Source: an uncultured Eubacteriales bacterium (GTDB lineage Bacteria; Bacillota; Clostridia; Christensenellales; CAG-314). From it: 41,983 nucleotides of DNA. How positions within the stretch are numbered: position 1 is the stretch's first letter; each line of letters opens with the position of its first letter. Location: contig URET01000008.1 in NCBI GenBank assembly GCA_900546875.1, positions 1 through 41,983 on the forward strand. The letters are read 5' to 3'. Below the pieces are notes generated by a model that did not search any database, was not told the DNA's origin, and saw nothing but the letters and a program-made list of their open reading frames with translations. Made by a program: the position numbers and the translations under genes. This document shows positions 40,844-41,983 of this stretch, in pieces.

Positions 40844-40871
40844 ATGAGATAAGAGCCTCCTCTTATCTCAT
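40844..40871. terminator. Terminator downstream of the small lipoprotein gene
   Basis: ATGAGATAAGAG/CTCTTATCTCAT with a CCTC loop, a perfect 12-bp stem followed on the minus strand by TTTTATTATTG. A second inverted repeat, GTCCGGAAC/GTTCCGGAC (40898-40939), lies between it and the gene. Confidence 0.8.
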
Positions 40872-40952
40872 CGATCTTCCCTTATCTTCATCAACCCGTC
40901 CGGAACCGCCTTCTCTTACGCAATAAAACCGTTCCGGACTTTCATTCCGTCC

Positions 40953-41354
40953 TCAGAACCTCGTAAGCGTGAAAATGAATCCGCCGTCCGTATAAATAAG
41001 CTTTCCTAAATTGAATTCCGAAGTCGTCGTGATTACCGAAGTCTTAATGTCCACTTTTGAAGAATCCTCGGCATTGACCTCCCATGTCCCTGTCGTCGAA
41101 TAAGATAACAACGATCCCAATGACACGGTAATTTCACATGTATTGTCCGACTTTAGCTCCAATACCACGGAATCTTTCGTTATTTCGGTGCCTAAGAAAG
41201 AATCCCCGATCTTATATTCGGTAGTTCCGCCGAGAGGCGATGTATATTTCATTGACTCGAATTTGTAAGTACCGGGATAAACCAGAGTACACGCCGACAA
41301 CGATATACATAACACAGTAAACAGCAATGTGATCAACAGTAATTTCTTTTTCAT
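40953..41354 (-). CDS. Small secreted lipoprotein
   Basis: 133 residues from ATG 41354, picked because AGGAGAAGG lies just upstream and a lipoprotein signal follows (KKKLLLITLLFTVLCISLSAC, Cys22 in lipobox LSAC). A start 39 codons earlier is poor. The mature part is one small beta-barrel-like domain: YKFESMKY, then EYKIGDSFLG, then SVVLELKSDNTCEITVSLGS, then a GTWEV strand and a final FIFTLTRF strand. The order (strand, LKSDNTC, GTWEV) resembles lipocalin-like or META-like small lipoproteins of Clostridia that recur as paralogues. No function can be stated. Own promoter and terminator. Confidence 0.78.
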   Translation of the reverse strand: MKKKLLLITLLFTVLCISLSACTLVYPGTYKFESMKYTSPLGGTTEYKIGDSFLGTEITKDSVVLELKSDNTCEITVSLGSLLSYSTTGTWEVNAEDSSKVDIKTSVITTTSEFNLGKLIYTDGGFIFTLTRF

Positions 41355-41399
41355 AATCCTTCTCCTGTTTTTGCCGCGACGATCGTCGCTTTTTTGAAT

Positions 41400-41428
41400 A
41401 TTATAATTAATCTCAATTGTTTTGTCAA
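41400..41428 (-). promoter_or_regulatory. Promoter of the small lipoprotein gene
   Basis: Minus-strand TTGACA (41428-41423) and TATAAT (41405-41400) with a 17-bp spacer, 46 bases before the ATG. Fully consensus. Confidence 0.9.
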
Positions 41429-41471
41429 GCATTTTTAGTGTATTATACTTATTTTTACACGAAACTGACAA

Positions 41472-41687
41472 AATTCAAAAAAGTTTTCATTCCCGCACGG
41501 TCTCCGCAGTCAATATTTTGACTTCAGCGCACCGATAGCTGACCCGATAATTTACTTTATTCAATCATTATGAATTTATATGAGCATATGTCTGTTTTCG
41601 ATTTTTATTCTTTTTTACATACTCTTTATATTTTACATGATTTTTATGCATTATGCTTACGATCCTCGTTTGCTCCTGACTGACTTC
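41472..41687. other. A/T-rich intergenic stretch, no feature seen
   Basis: I see no gene or clear promoter. The DNA is A/T-rich with T tracts toward 41650 and leads into the structured region that follows. Confidence 0.4.
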
Positions 41688-41829
41688 AGTCCGCCAAATG
41701 CGGATTGACCGGGCTAAGACATAAAGCCGGACACACTTTGCCGGTACCGCAGCAAAGGCGTATGGTGTCAGGTAACTCTTAGCTCTCGGCTCACATTTCA
41801 GTGTACCGAAAGCCTACGAGTAATGAGCT
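41688..41829 (+). ncRNA. Candidate structured RNA, class unknown
   Basis: Four consecutive stems: AGTCCGC/GCGGATT (41688-41706, loop CAAAT), CCGGGCT/AGCCGG (41709-41730, one bulge), GACAC plus CTTTGC with GCAAAG plus GTGTC (41730-41769), and AGCTC, TCGG, CAC with GTG, CCGA, GAGCT (41781-41829). A terminator-like GCGTC/GACGC-TTTTA follows at 41844-41869. No protein frame covers it. Strand is uncertain; the T-tract favours +. It matches no riboswitch consensus I know. Confidence 0.45.
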
Positions 41830-41831
41830 CA

Positions 41832-41869
41832 TTCTTCTGTTTCGCGTCGGATGCGCTCAGACGCTTTTA
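41832..41869 (+). repeat. 38-bp direct repeat, copy 1, with internal hairpin
   Basis: Repeated at 41946-41983 with one difference (C to T). The unit contains GCGTC/GACGC followed by TTTTA, so each copy is itself a terminator-like hairpin. Confidence 0.85.
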
Positions 41870-41945
41870 TGCGTTCTGCTTTATGCGTTCTCCGGCAGTG
41901 AACGCGCTGTTCCGCTCAGGAATTTTGTCAGTATCGCCTCGGGCT

Positions 41946-41983
41946 TTCTTCTGTTTCGCGTCGGATGTGCTCAGACGCTTTTA
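41946..41983 (+). repeat. 38-bp direct repeat, copy 2, cut by window end
   Basis: Same unit 114 bases on from copy 1, running to the last base of the window, so its full length and any further copies are unseen. Confidence 0.85.

Noticed and set aside
41640..41830. c-di-AMP (ydaO) riboswitch on the minus strand
   Set aside because: A segment resembling GTCAG...CGTAAGC exists, but the required GGGGGAACC-type 5' core is missing.

Overview
The window looks like chromosome of a Clostridia-type Bacillota (Firmicutes), probably gut-associated. Supporting this are a DUF1540 Cys-rich protein, a HTH-cupin regulator followed by potA-potB-potC-potD, a zinc-ribbon DUF6320 protein beside a condensation-type acyltransferase, walJ and rlmH in one operon, many AGGAGG-type ribosome sites, and MobV and serine-recombinase mobile elements. 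No rRNA or species marker is present, so finer placement is inference.

Layout. (1) 1-1173: pyrimidine-rich, repeat-bearing sequence with one small gene. (2) 1174-10915: a compact tail-poor phage morphogenesis module on the + strand: ArpU/sigma-like activator, large terminase, small terminase-like protein, portal, scaffold-like protein, major capsid protein, adaptor-like, P22 gp10-like and fibre-like proteins, then a strong terminator. No integrase, repressor, replication or lysis gene is visible. One inverted gene (1786-2460) sits inside it. (3) 11078-12753: a GNAT acetyltransferase, an HTH regulator and tRNA-Arg(ACG). (4) About 12749-24000: an 11.25-kb integrative mobilizable element inserted in the 3' end of the tRNA. 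It carries a serine recombinase, a controller-type HTH, an MvaI/BcnI-like restriction enzyme, an HTH plus double-methyltransferase fusion, a candidate ~400-nt structured RNA, a pMV158-like oriT with MobV relaxase, and a Hachiman-type HamA/HamB pair. The tRNA's original terminator is stranded on the far side (24014-24060). (5) 24234-26276: a flavoprotein-GNAT operon, then a broken remnant of a second mobilizable element in hairpin-rich DNA. (6) 26277-31412: polyamine ABC transporter operon. (7) 31668-34846: lipid/envelope-type trio (SGNH hydrolase, acyltransferase, DUF6320). (8) 35072-40815: a six-gene operon walJ, CPBP protease, rlmH, membrane protein, alpha/beta-hydrolase pseudoenzyme, signal peptidase I. 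(9) 40953-41983: a small lipoprotein, then a gene-free stretch with a candidate structured RNA and a 38-bp repeat.

How it works together. The mobile element is best read as a transferable defence island: restriction-modification and Hachiman are cargo, recombinase plus oriT/MobV are the transport. Reconstructing the circular junction from the two ends gives an attP with inverted arms around a central TC. The element restores the tRNA 3' end and supplies a new terminator for it inside its own recombinase gene. The mobilization module shows three unusual lesions (an ATA start, an ATC in place of a start, in-frame TAA codons), so transfer may be decaying. The phage module may be a remnant, a satellite or a domesticated capsid/gene-transfer cassette; the left end of the window is too close to decide.
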